The notes beneath the pieces are model-generated. The model was not told the origin of the DNA. It did not search any database and saw nothing but the letters and a program-made list of their open reading frames with translations. DNA of 64,000 nt, taken from the NCBI RefSeq assembly GCF_947492645.1, contig NZ_CANLMZ010000017.1, positions 1 to 64,000 on the forward strand, read 5' to 3'. Source of the DNA: an uncultured Pontibacter sp. (GTDB lineage Bacteria > Bacteroidota > Bacteroidia > Cytophagales > Hymenobacteraceae). Position numbers and translations under genes: made by a program. The stretch's first letter is position 1. Each line of letters starts with the position of its first letter. Below, in pieces: positions 45,374 through 54,021 of the stretch.

Positions 45374-46357
45374 TTAATATCTGTCGTACCCACTATCATA
45401 ATCGCTGTGCCAGGTTCTGCCACGGTTGCGGCTATTTGTAAAGTCCTGTCTTTTGCTGCTGTCAAAGCTGTGGTTAGGGTCGTAATCGTAGTCGCTGTCC
45501 TTGTGGTGGATGCGTGCGTTTTCTGTATCGCGGGCATATGGGTCATGCTGTTGTTGCCCTCCATAGCTGCCCGAGCTGTAGCCGCTCTGTCCGTAGCCGC
45601 CTCTGCCTGAGCTGGAGCCATAATTGCTACCGGATGAACTGCCCCTGCCATAGTTGTCGCTGTTGTAGGATCCCATAGAGCCATAATCGCCCATGCCTGA
45701 GCCTCTTGCGCTGCGGTTGTAGCCGCTGCCCATATAGTTGCCTTCGGAGCCGCCGTAGTTACCCGAAGAAGACGAGCCAAAGTTATCGCGATCCCAATAA
45801 TTGCTGCTGTTGTTCATGCCGCTGCGGCTCTGCATCTGGTTTGGTCCAAAATCATAGCTATCTTGGTTCCCGCCCTGAAATCTTCTGGAAACATCAGAAC
45901 CGTAAAGCGAGTCGGGGTTATCATCGTGGCGGTAGCCGGTGCCGTGGCTGTCGTAGTCGCTGCTGTAGCCATACGAGCGTTGCCTTGATGGCCCGGATTG
46001 GCCCTGGCGACTGCCCATACCGCTTTCGAATTGAGAACCGGACGCTGCGCCTGAGCCGCTGGAGCGCTGCGATGGATAACCACCTCTGCTGCTGCCAAAG
46101 CCCTGTGCACCGCCATAGCTACCCATGTTGCCGTAGTTGCGGGAGGTGCTGTAGGTATCGCCGCGGCCGCTTACATTTCTGGATCCGGCCATTTCGTTGC
46201 CTTGGTTCCCCCAGGTACCGCCATAGCTTTCGTTACCGTAACCGCCCCTGGCTGCAGAGCCATAGTCATCAAAGCGGTAATTGCTGTCTTGCTCCGGATG
46301 CCTGTAACGGTCTGAGCGGCGTGTATGGCCATATGGGTTCGATTGGTTTGTGTTCAT
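45374..46357 (-). CDS. Gly/Ser/Tyr-rich low-complexity disordered protein
   Basis: A 327-residue protein made almost wholly of G, S, Y, N, Q, R and D. The N-terminus MNTNQSNPYGHTRRSDRYRHPEQD is polar. The middle consists of dense GYG, SYG, NYG and SGSGYN-like repeats, and the end holds charged DYDYDPNHSFDSSKRQDF. There are no cysteines, no signal peptide, no membrane segment and no folded domain in view. The composition resembles prion-like domains that phase-separate in other organisms; stress-related low-complexity proteins with similar starts occur in Cytophagales as far as I recall. The function is not known. Confidence 0.75.
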   Translation of the reverse strand: MNTNQSNPYGHTRRSDRYRHPEQDSNYRFDDYGSAARGGYGNESYGGTWGNQGNEMAGSRNVSGRGDTYSTSRNYGNMGSYGGAQGFGSSRGGYPSQRSSGSGAASGSQFESGMGSRQGQSGPSRQRSYGYSSDYDSHGTGYRHDDNPDSLYGSDVSRRFQGGNQDSYDFGPNQMQSRSGMNNSSNYWDRDNFGSSSSGNYGGSEGNYMGSGYNRSARGSGMGDYGSMGSYNSDNYGRGSSSGSNYGSSSGRGGYGQSGYSSGSYGGQQQHDPYARDTENARIHHKDSDYDYDPNHSFDSSKRQDFTNSRNRGRTWHSDYDSGYDRY

Positions 46358-46448
46358 AGTTTTCGGTTTAAATGGTTATGTGATACTGGTATTACACTTT
46401 ATCTAAACGAAAGCTAAGGGGAGGGGTTAAGTTATTTTGCGGCAGCTG

Positions 46449-48248
46449 TTATTTGTTTCGGAGCTTATGCGTAGTGTAAGAGCCGTCATCGTCCCCGGGG
46501 TTTAAACTGCCTTTAAATGTGATTCCTTCTAAATAGGAGTTAAATTCACTCTTCTTCAAAGTATAACTCAAAGAAACGATAGCAGCGGCAATAACCACAA
46601 CATAAGCTGCATAACGGATCGTGTCATAAAAGCCGTGGCGGGTGCGGTGTATAAGCAAGCGCAGAGGCATTAGCACCGGCTGTAGTATGGAGGCATGCAG
46701 TAGGTAATGGCGCACCCATTCCATAAAGCGTTCCTGGCCAATAACCACAATAGAGCTCACAATGGCTACATTTGTCAAGGCAAACAAGGCCATCATCTGC
46801 ACATAAGGGTTATTGTACACATGGCCATACTTGTACTGGCTATACATGATAGCCCCCAGGCTTAGCGCACAGATCATGATGTTAGGCAGGCTTAGCCAGA
46901 AGTTGTTTTTAGGTTTATCGTCTTTTGGTGTGGGTATGTAGGGTACCTTAACCCGAAGTATGGCATAGACCAAACCAAGGCCAAAAATCCACCAGGTGCC
47001 TGTGCGCAGTATACCACCAAACATATGAAAGCCCTTCTCGTTTTTTTCGTGGTACCAGCGCTGCGCAAACTGCCTGATGCATATGGAAATACAGAAGAAC
47101 GGCATAAACATCACCACAAATTCGCCTAACGACACATACCACGGAAACTCAGCAAGTATAAGGGCAAGTGCAGGAATCAGGAAGTCGAAGAGGTTGAACA
47201 CGCCAAACAGGTAGTAAAGCGGCAACGTGAAATAATGAATTTTCTGGCGCCAGGTAAACTTTGTGAATAGCTTGGGATATACTGTGAAAAGTAATTCGAA
47301 GGTGCCGCGGGCCCACTTTATCTGCTGCTTAAAATAAGCGGCTAATGTTCCGGGTACTAAGCCTCTTGTTAATATCTTGGGTACGTAAACTGATTTCCAG
47401 CCTTTTGCGTGCAGCTGCATGGCAGTATGCATGTCCTCTGATAATCCGGCTGCATGGCCCCCAATGCTATCAAGCGCTTTTCTGCGGAACGTACAGTTAG
47501 CGCCGATGGCCTGTACGGTTCCGTAACTGTTCATGCCCATCATCATTGGGCCATAAAAGCTATAAGTCTGCTCTGCGGCACCGTAGGCAACCAAGCTTTC
47601 TTTTTGGTTACTGTATGCCTGCACCACCTGCACAAAGCCTACATCTGGGTCCTCAAAGTATGGCAGCACTTCGTCCAGAAACTCTGGTTGCGGCACATGG
47701 TCCGGGTCAAGTATAAGGCAGATATCACCTGTAGCCTGTCGAAGTGCATTATTGATATTACCCGCTTTGGCATCTACTTTTACAGTTCGGGTTACGTGTA
47801 TCACGCCCATGCGCTCACAGGCAGCTTTTAATGCCGGGTCATCTCTTTCGTCGCATAAGTATGTTGTATGGGGGTATCTTATGTTCTGGATGGCCTCCAA
47901 CGTGCCCAAAATCATACTATGCGGTTCGCCGGGGCAGGCTGTTGTTAATATATCTACTGTATACTTCGTTTTTAGAATAGGTTTAACAGGCACGCTTACA
48001 TCGTAGTAGTGATACCACTCATGCAGCGTGCGCAGTAATTTAAAGCCCAACGCTGTAGTCAGGAGCCAGAACAGCGGCCCGTAACCTACATGGTCTTTAT
48101 CCAGGAACCAGTAGAGGAAGAGTCCTAGCGTGAGTAGCCCAAGCATAATCATGAACCGCATGGCTCTGACATCTTTTGCTTTAGGTGCATGATCTAAATC
48201 TGCTGTGCCGGATTGTACTACCTGATGCTTTTGGCTGAAAAATACCAT
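46449..48248 (-). CDS. Cellulose-synthase-like family 2 glycosyltransferase
   Basis: A 599-residue processive GT2 membrane protein. Two hydrophobic segments (about 32-50 and 56-72) precede the catalytic domain with the D,D,D,Q-x-x-[R/K]W pattern: CDERDD (Asp133), DPDH (181-184), LSEDMH (270-273) and QQIKW (308-312; Lys replaces the usual Arg). Five or six transmembrane segments follow, plus a short C-terminal tail. It probably makes and exports a beta-linked glucan. No PilZ domain is visible and no BcsB partner is adjacent. A GH2-like lipoprotein gene is divergent next to it. Confidence 0.85.
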   Translation of the reverse strand: MVFFSQKHQVVQSGTADLDHAPKAKDVRAMRFMIMLGLLTLGLFLYWFLDKDHVGYGPLFWLLTTALGFKLLRTLHEWYHYYDVSVPVKPILKTKYTVDILTTACPGEPHSMILGTLEAIQNIRYPHTTYLCDERDDPALKAACERMGVIHVTRTVKVDAKAGNINNALRQATGDICLILDPDHVPQPEFLDEVLPYFEDPDVGFVQVVQAYSNQKESLVAYGAAEQTYSFYGPMMMGMNSYGTVQAIGANCTFRRKALDSIGGHAAGLSEDMHTAMQLHAKGWKSVYVPKILTRGLVPGTLAAYFKQQIKWARGTFELLFTVYPKLFTKFTWRQKIHYFTLPLYYLFGVFNLFDFLIPALALILAEFPWYVSLGEFVVMFMPFFCISICIRQFAQRWYHEKNEKGFHMFGGILRTGTWWIFGLGLVYAILRVKVPYIPTPKDDKPKNNFWLSLPNIMICALSLGAIMYSQYKYGHVYNNPYVQMMALFALTNVAIVSSIVVIGQERFMEWVRHYLLHASILQPVLMPLRLLIHRTRHGFYDTIRYAAYVVVIAAAIVSLSYTLKKSEFNSYLEGITFKGSLNPGDDDGSYTTHKLRNK

Positions 48249-48434
48249 TTATAAAAAGAGGGTGTAATAGTGTTCCAATTCATATTTGAGCTGGCCTGTT
48301 ACCTGAAGCGTTTGTTCTAAAACTATGAACATCTGCCTTCTGGCCCCGTAGATATACTTGGCCTAATATTAAAAGTTGAAATTTTAACCACAATAAATAA
48401 TATATTCATAATATAATTATATTTATTAATATTT

Positions 48435-49766
48435 ATGTCTAACTATCAGCGCCCCTTACTGCTGTTTGTCATTTCTGTGTTAGTTTCCTGGTTCTTATTT
48501 TGGATAGGCTGCTCTTCAAAACCTGCGGACCAGGAGAAGTATGTTGCTAAAAATCGTAAAGTAGAAGTTGTAAAAGAGTCTGATGGGCGCTACGTATTAT
48601 ACCGGAACGGGGAGCCATACTATATAAAAGGCGCTGCCGGATACGATTTTTACGACCGCCTTGCAGATTATGGAGGAAACTCTGTCAGGGTTTGGCATAC
48701 AGATGATGCACAGCGCATTTTAGACGAAGCCCATAAAAATGGGCTGACAGTAACGCTTGGTTTGTGGATGGCCCGAGAGAGGGAAGGCTTTAACTACTAT
48801 GACAAGGATTTGGTGCAGCAGCAACTGGAAGAGCTAAAGCAGGTAGTGTTAAAGTATAAAGATCACCCGGCTTTGCTTATGTGGGGAGTCGGAAACGAGT
48901 TATATGCCGAGGGATCAAACGTTAAAGTATGGGATGCCGTGAACCAGGTAGCCGAAATGATACACGAAGTCGATCCGGATCATCCTACCACCACCACCGT
49001 GATGAACGTGCCAGTTAAGATCGTTAATATCATCGTGGATCGTTGCCCGGCGTTGGACATCCTGTCCATCAACTCGTTTGGCGGCCTTTATTCTATGCAT
49101 GATGAATTAGCTAAAACCGACTGGAAAGGCCCCTATGTGGTTTCTGAATTTGGTGCAATGGGCTACTGGGAATCTTATTTAACCTGGTGGATGGCACCGA
49201 TAGAGCAAACTAGCTCAGAAAAAGCCGAATTCACACGAAAGTTTTATAAAGATATTATCCTGAAAGATACCACCCAATGCCTGGGCTCTTATGTGTTTAT
49301 GTGGGGCAATAAACAGGAAACAACCCCAACCTGGTTTAGTATGATAAACAACGATGGCGAAGAAACAGAAATGGTGCAGGTGATGCAGGAACTGTGGAGT
49401 GGAACAGAGGCCCCAAACAAAGCACCCTATATCGCTTACCTCAAGCTGAACAACCAATTCGCCTTCGACCAGGTTTACTTGCGCCCTGAGCAAACGTACC
49501 TGGGGGCTGCTTACCTCTTCGACCCCGATCAGGATTCTGTGCAAGTGCATTGGGAAGTGCTACCCGAGGTAAAAGCAGAAGACGGCAATACAGGCCAAGA
49601 AGAAACACCACAGCCTGTGCAAGGGCTGTTGTCTAATTTTAAAGATAATAAGCTGATCCTTAAAACGCCTAAAAAAGAAGGGGCTTACAGGCTATACTTA
49701 TATGCGCGTGATGGAAACAAAAACATAGCCACAGCCAATATTCCATTTTATGTGATGAACTACTAA
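48435..49766 (+). CDS. GH2-like (beta/alpha)8 glycoside hydrolase lipoprotein
   Basis: A 443-residue protein. The lipobox FWIGC puts lipidated Cys at 26. The TIM barrel (about 55-330) carries WGVGNELY (Glu155, expected acid/base) and VSEFG (Glu238, expected nucleophile), as in clan A/GH2 catalytic domains, but lacks the N-terminal sandwich domains of full GH2 enzymes. A C-terminal beta domain follows (about 345-443). It is divergent from the cellulose-synthase-like gene, so I infer that it trims or releases the same glucan. Confidence 0.8.
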   Translation: MSNYQRPLLLFVISVLVSWFLFWIGCSSKPADQEKYVAKNRKVEVVKESDGRYVLYRNGEPYYIKGAAGYDFYDRLADYGGNSVRVWHTDDAQRILDEAHKNGLTVTLGLWMAREREGFNYYDKDLVQQQLEELKQVVLKYKDHPALLMWGVGNELYAEGSNVKVWDAVNQVAEMIHEVDPDHPTTTTVMNVPVKIVNIIVDRCPALDILSINSFGGLYSMHDELAKTDWKGPYVVSEFGAMGYWESYLTWWMAPIEQTSSEKAEFTRKFYKDIILKDTTQCLGSYVFMWGNKQETTPTWFSMINNDGEETEMVQVMQELWSGTEAPNKAPYIAYLKLNNQFAFDQVYLRPEQTYLGAAYLFDPDQDSVQVHWEVLPEVKAEDGNTGQEETPQPVQGLLSNFKDNKLILKTPKKEGAYRLYLYARDGNKNIATANIPFYVMNY

Positions 49767-49996
49767 CTTCTAAGGGTATACTTGTTTATGTTCAATTTTG
49801 GTGATTTGCATTGAAATGATTAAAAATTGTTTATTATCAACTTAATGTATGTTTGGAGCCTTTTAGCACAACCAAGCCTAATAAACATAAGTAAATGCAT
49901 CTATTCAAGAGTATAGGATAGCATGTAAAAATACAATATTAGAGATATTTATTTTTAGCGTGTTCCTCTCTTGCCAAACTAAACAAGATATAAAGC

Positions 49997-50752
49997 ATGG
50001 CTAAGGTAATAGAGTTACAAGGAGGGTTACACCAACAGAAAGCCCACGATTTTTACCGCGAAGCATTAAGTATACTTACTGATTGCAAAATAGATTTTCT
50101 GGTTGGCGGCGGATTTGCCCTACGTCTGTACACAGACATTATGCGGGATACAAAAGACCTTGATATTTTCTGCAGGTCCGGGGACTGCCCGCGAATACTT
50201 AAGGTGTTTAAAGAGCAGGGCTACGAAACAGAACTAACCGATGCACGGTGGCTGGCAAAAGCCAAAAACGGAGAACACTTCATGGACATCATCTTTAACA
50301 ACCCAGGAAACCATTGTGCCGTGGATGACGCCTGGTTTGAAAGATCTGTTAAAAGCGAGCTGTTGGATTTTAAAGTAAGTGTTATACCTGCTGAAGCACT
50401 TATATGGTCTAAGTTGTATGTTCAGAACAGGGAGCGTTATGATGGAGCAGACATCAACCACCTTATACTGCGCTACGGCACCAAACTAGACTGGAAATGG
50501 CTTTGGTCGCACATGGAAACGCATTGGCAGTTGCTGCTTGCCCAGTTTATGTCGTTTCAGTTTGTATACCCCTCAGAGAGAGACCTGATACCCAAGTGGC
50601 TGTTTGATGAATTGTTGATTAGAGCGCAGGAGCAGTATGACATGCCGCTGCCCGTAGAGAGAATTTGCAGAGGCCCTTTGATTGACCAGACGCAATACGC
50701 AACCGATATCACCGATTGGGACTATAAGGTTGTAACCATCAGATCAATTTAA
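49997..50752 (+). CDS. Pol-beta-superfamily nucleotidyltransferase
   Basis: A 251-residue protein. FLVGGGFALRLYTDIMRDTKDLDIFC at about 35-57 has the nucleotidyltransferase pattern GG...R...DxD (Asp of KDLDIF), and the third acidic residue may lie in FMDII at about 97. Similar proteins include uncharacterised and AbiEii-like nucleotidyltransferases. The substrate is unknown. Its stop is 2 bp before the metallophosphoesterase ATG, so the two act together in all likelihood. No HEPN or other antitoxin partner is present. Confidence 0.7.
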   Translation: MAKVIELQGGLHQQKAHDFYREALSILTDCKIDFLVGGGFALRLYTDIMRDTKDLDIFCRSGDCPRILKVFKEQGYETELTDARWLAKAKNGEHFMDIIFNNPGNHCAVDDAWFERSVKSELLDFKVSVIPAEALIWSKLYVQNRERYDGADINHLILRYGTKLDWKWLWSHMETHWQLLLAQFMSFQFVYPSERDLIPKWLFDELLIRAQEQYDMPLPVERICRGPLIDQTQYATDITDWDYKVVTIRSI

Positions 50753-50754
50753 AC

Positions 50755-51504
50755 ATGGCAACAAAAAAAGCAAAAGAAAAAAAACTTAAAATTGCAGCAG
50801 TAGGCGATATACATGTTCGGGAGAACGATACAGGAAAGTGGGAGGAGTATTTCAGGGAGGTATCGGAGAAGGCTGATGTGCTGCTATTGTGTGGCGATTT
50901 AACCGATACCGGTAGGGTGATTGAAGCGGAGGTGCTGGCACATGAGCTGAAAGCATGCGCCATACCCGTAATAGCAGTTTTAGGCAACCACGACTACGAA
51001 CGCGACAACCACGAAGACATACGAAAAACACTAGTACATGAAAATGTGCATGTACTCGATGGTGATTGCATTGTGATTGATGGGGTCGGGTTTGCGGGTG
51101 TAAAGGGTTTCGGAGGCGGTTTTGACAAAGGAATGCTGGGTATGTTTGGCGAACCCATGATTAAAAGCTTTGTGCAGGAAGCTGTAGATGAAGCCCTGAA
51201 GTTAGATGGCGCCTTAGCCAGGTTGGATAGCGAAAACGAAAACCTTAAAAAGGTGGTGTTGCTCCATTACGCTCCAATTAAATCCACCGTTGTAGGAGAG
51301 CCGGAACAGATTTTCCCTTTTTTGGGCTCTTCAAGGTTGGCAGAACCCCTTAACAGGCGCGATGTGGTGGCGGCTTTTCATGGGCACGCCCACATTGGCA
51401 CGTTAAAAGGCGAAACATCTAAAGGCGTAAAGGTGTTTAATGTATCAAAGCCTATACTTTTAAAAGAAGGATTCGAGCAGCCATACTTTATGTTTGAAGT
51501 ATAA
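50755..51504 (+). CDS. Calcineurin-like metallophosphoesterase
   Basis: A 249-residue cytoplasmic phosphoesterase with the complete two-metal motif set: GDIHV (D-x-H, about 18-20), LLCGDLTD, VLGNHDYERD, VVLLHYAP and AAFHGHAHIG. A lysine-rich start (MATKKAKEKKLK) precedes the fold. It could be a nucleotide, nucleic-acid or protein phosphatase; coupling to the nucleotidyltransferase suggests opposing or sequential nucleotide chemistry (inference). Ends ...FEV with GAAGTATAA covering the stop codon. Confidence 0.85.
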   Translation: MATKKAKEKKLKIAAVGDIHVRENDTGKWEEYFREVSEKADVLLLCGDLTDTGRVIEAEVLAHELKACAIPVIAVLGNHDYERDNHEDIRKTLVHENVHVLDGDCIVIDGVGFAGVKGFGGGFDKGMLGMFGEPMIKSFVQEAVDEALKLDGALARLDSENENLKKVVLLHYAPIKSTVVGEPEQIFPFLGSSRLAEPLNRRDVVAAFHGHAHIGTLKGETSKGVKVFNVSKPILLKEGFEQPYFMFEV

Positions 51505-51734
51505 ATGCAACGTTTGCTTTTATATTATTGATGCAGCCTGTGTAAGACTAACTCGCTGCTTTTTAAGTTGCAATGCAATTAAAGTACAGAAAGTAATGTT
51601 GGCAGTCAAGAGGTTAGTTTGCTAAACGTTGTACCCATCGCTGCTTTAAGCACTTTGTCCCAAATTTATTCTAACTTTATGCTCTTTTAAATTGGAATCC
51701 TATTCCCTATTAAGTCTACAATTAAATTTAACAT

Positions 51735-52805
51735 ATGGCAGCGCCAAAATTTCAGATTCAAAAAAACTCTTTCCATGCTGAGCTAAAGCGACGGATACAA
51801 GACTATTTTCAGGAAGAAGGCATCTCAACAACAGGTAATTATAAACTTTACATCAAGGCGATCATCTTAACGGTGGGCCTGCTAGCTATTTATACCCATG
51901 TGGTTTTCTTTACTCCCGAAAGCGGCTTGTTTGCCATTTTTGAATGTATGGTGCTGGGTCTGATAACCGCTGGCATTGGCTTCAACATAGTGCATGATGG
52001 CTCTCACGGCAGCTTTAGCAAGATTAAGAAGCTTAATGAAATGGCAGGCTTGTTCCTGAACCTGCTTGGCGCAAACGAGTTTATGTGGAACACAAAGCAT
52101 AATGTGATTCATCATGCATACACCAATATTGACGGGGTAGACGATGACCTGGATGCTGGCCCTTTGCTTAGACTTTGCGAAACTCAGAAGTTGCGTAAAA
52201 TACACCGTTTCCAGCATTTCTACTTTTGGGCGGCCTATTCCATGCTATTTTTTTACTGGGCATTTTTCTCAGATTACCAGAAGTACTTTACAAAGAAAGT
52301 AGGTACAATGCCACTTAAAAAGATGAAGGTTTCAGACCACCTTAGCTTCTGGATATTTAAAGCGGTTCACCTTATTTTCTTTGCGGTGCTGCCAATTTAT
52401 ACTGTTGGCTTTCTGCCTTGGCTCCTGGGCTTCTTTGCTTATGGTTTAGTTGTTGGTTTTGTAATGAGCATTGTGTTCCAGTTAGCACATACCGTCCGCG
52501 AAACGCATTTCCCGGTAGCCTCTGTAACTACAAATAAAATGGAGGATGAGTGGGCGATTCATCAGCTTAAAACTACGGCCAATTTTGCCACAAATAATAA
52601 GCTGGTAACGTGGTTTTCAGGAGGTTTAAACTTCCAGGTGGAGCATCACCTTTTTCCTAAGATATCGCATGTGCATTACCCGGCTTTAAGTAAAATTGTG
52701 GCCCAGGCTTGTGCCGACTTTAATATTCCTTATCACAACATACCTAAAATGCGCATGGCTGTTGTATCGCACGTATCGCATCTAAAGCAGCTTTCTAAAG
52801 CTTAG
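51735..52805 (+). CDS. Membrane fatty-acid desaturase
   Basis: A 356-residue di-iron desaturase with about four membrane segments. Three histidine boxes are visible: HDGSH (87-91), HNVIHH (122-127) and QVEHH (301-305). The Q-x-x-HH third box is typical of front-end or linoleoyl-CoA-like desaturases, but no cytochrome b5 domain is fused. It introduces a double bond into acyl chains and adjusts membrane fluidity. Single gene converging on a DUF4126 gene. Confidence 0.9.
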   Translation: MAAPKFQIQKNSFHAELKRRIQDYFQEEGISTTGNYKLYIKAIILTVGLLAIYTHVVFFTPESGLFAIFECMVLGLITAGIGFNIVHDGSHGSFSKIKKLNEMAGLFLNLLGANEFMWNTKHNVIHHAYTNIDGVDDDLDAGPLLRLCETQKLRKIHRFQHFYFWAAYSMLFFYWAFFSDYQKYFTKKVGTMPLKKMKVSDHLSFWIFKAVHLIFFAVLPIYTVGFLPWLLGFFAYGLVVGFVMSIVFQLAHTVRETHFPVASVTTNKMEDEWAIHQLKTTANFATNNKLVTWFSGGLNFQVEHHLFPKISHVHYPALSKIVAQACADFNIPYHNIPKMRMAVVSHVSHLKQLSKA

Positions 52806-52826
52806 GGCATTGTTTATACTTTAGGC

Positions 52827-52888
52827 GGCCTGATAAAACAGAAGAGGCGCAGCATGTACATGCTGCGCCTCTTCTGTTTTATCAGGCC
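52827..52888. terminator. 62-bp perfect palindrome acting as bidirectional terminator
   Basis: The arms 52827-52857 and 52858-52888 are 31 bp each and exactly complementary, with no spacer at the centre (GTAC). Both arms contain an A4/T4 run outside a GC-rich core. The palindrome covers the last codons and stop of the DUF4126 gene. Confidence 0.85.
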
Positions 52889-53364
52889 TTTGTAATGGCT
52901 ACGCCGCTGGCAAACATCAAGGCATCTTCGATGGTGCCGCTTAGTGAGTCGGGGAGGTGCGTATACTTTTTGATAGCTTTACGGAGGTAAAAACTTGCAT
53001 ATGTGCCTGCAATAGCTGCCGCTGCGCCAAGCAAGGCACCTTTAACGGTGCTGGCTTTGTTTGCTGTAAATATAGTAGCGCCTACTACTCCGCCCGATGC
53101 AGCACGTATTGCAAGAGATGGCAACAAAATTCTATCAGGTACATTGGGTATCTTATCGCTGATTAGCTCTGTTGCAGCCAATACTTTCAGGCCTGTTGCA
53201 ACTGCATCAGACTGCAGGAAGTGCAATGGGCTATGCACAAGGCTCTGGCCTGGCAGCCTGCTCAACTCATCACTCAGCAGCGCCGGTGCCGACATGGCCC
53301 GCATCCCTGATACGGCCCCCATAGCCACCGCCTTCCAGACGTAATTGTTTTGGTCGTATAGCAT
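52882..53364 (-). CDS. DUF4126 family membrane protein
   Basis: A 160-residue hydrophobic protein. AVAMGAVSGMRAMSAPALLSDEL, TELISDKIPNVPDRILLPSLAIRAASGGVVGA and the C-terminal DALMFASGVAITKA match the DUF4126 family, which has Gly/Ala-rich helices and a conserved D-K-x-P-x-x-P-D-R motif. The function is unknown. Its final codons form part of the palindromic terminator. Confidence 0.85.
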   Translation of the reverse strand: MLYDQNNYVWKAVAMGAVSGMRAMSAPALLSDELSRLPGQSLVHSPLHFLQSDAVATGLKVLAATELISDKIPNVPDRILLPSLAIRAASGGVVGATIFTANKASTVKGALLGAAAAIAGTYASFYLRKAIKKYTHLPDSLSGTIEDALMFASGVAITKA

Positions 53365-53583
53365 AAAGTTCTTTTAGATTTTTGATGTTATACGTGTTGT
53401 AGCAGAGAAAAAGTGAATCCTTTTGAAGAGATGTGCAGGGTAATGTACCGCTCTAACCTAAAGATGCCTCATCATACTTATACTTGTAAGTAGGCATTTA
53501 TACTTACTTGAAGTGTAGTTAAGATGCCATACTTGTATTGGAGAGCAAATGCAGCTGTTTACCTGAAGTGGAACTGTGTTTTT

Positions 53584-53625
53584 AAATGAAAAAGGAGCTC
53601 TTGGTGAGGAGCTCCTTTTTCATTT
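53584..53625 (-). terminator. Terminator of the acyl-carrier-like gene
   Basis: The stem AAATGAAAAAGGAGCTC/GAGCTCCTTTTTCATTT with loop TTGGTGAG is a strong hairpin with T-run on the minus strand, 10 bp after the stop codon. Confidence 0.95.
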
Positions 53626-53635
53626 AAGGTGTAAA

Positions 53636-53896
53636 TTAGTTGTCTCGGTACAAACTATAGTTATAAATATAGTCTACAAAATCATCAACAGAATAAACAG
53701 GCACATCATCCGGAATGGTGAGTTTATACTTCTTTTCGAGTTTAAGTATAATTTCCACTACATCCAGTATATCAAAGCCTAGCTCAGTTAAATCGTTAAC
53801 TGACACCAGCCGTTGTGGCGTGATTTTCTTGAATGAACTTATGATTTTAACTACTTCCTGGCGAATAGCCTGCGAAGTTAGATTTAAGGTACTCAT
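53636..53896 (-). CDS. Acyl-carrier-protein-like protein lacking the phosphopantetheine serine
   Basis: An 86-residue four-helix protein of the acyl carrier family. The motif region reads LTELGFDILDVVEIILKLEKKYKLTIPDD, matching the canonical G-x-D-S-L-D-x-V-E, but residue 43 is Ile (codon ATA) where the modified Ser should be. The start is ATG 53896 (MSTLNLTSQAIRQEV); the frame runs farther upstream into a terminator, which I exclude. Without the serine it cannot carry an acyl group by the usual chemistry, so it may be a regulatory or scaffold relative. Single gene with strong terminators on both sides. Confidence 0.8.
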   Translation of the reverse strand: MSTLNLTSQAIRQEVVKIISSFKKITPQRLVSVNDLTELGFDILDVVEIILKLEKKYKLTIPDDVPVYSVDDFVDYIYNYSLYRDN

Positions 53897-53966
53897 AACA
53901 TAAAAGGTAAATGTTGATTCAGACTCAATGCAACTAGCCTCTCGTAAGTGCAATATCCTGCGTAAA

Positions 53967-54001
53967 AGGGTCCTGTGCATCTTAAGAATGTACAGGACCC
54001 T
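53967..54001 (-). terminator. Terminator of the RND efflux operon
   Basis: The stem AGGGTCCTGT/ACAGGACCCT with a loop of about 15 nt is followed on the minus strand by TTTTA, 20 bp after the permease stop. Confidence 0.85.
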
Positions 54002-54021
54002 AATACATCAGGAAGTTTAGA

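Noticed and set aside
45407-46359. Open frames on the other strand and the second minus frame of the low-complexity gene
   Set aside because: They are by-products of repetitive codons; the chosen frame has a regular Gly/Ser/Tyr pattern, an ATG and a terminator after its stop.
49997-51504. Nucleotidyltransferase pair as a MNT/HEPN or AbiE toxin-antitoxin system
   Set aside because: The neighbour is a metallophosphoesterase with all metal motifs, not a HEPN or AbiEi-type protein, and there is no sign of mobility.
53897-53980. N-terminal extension of the acyl-carrier-like protein
   Set aside because: The extension runs into the terminator of the efflux operon and is unlike any carrier protein.
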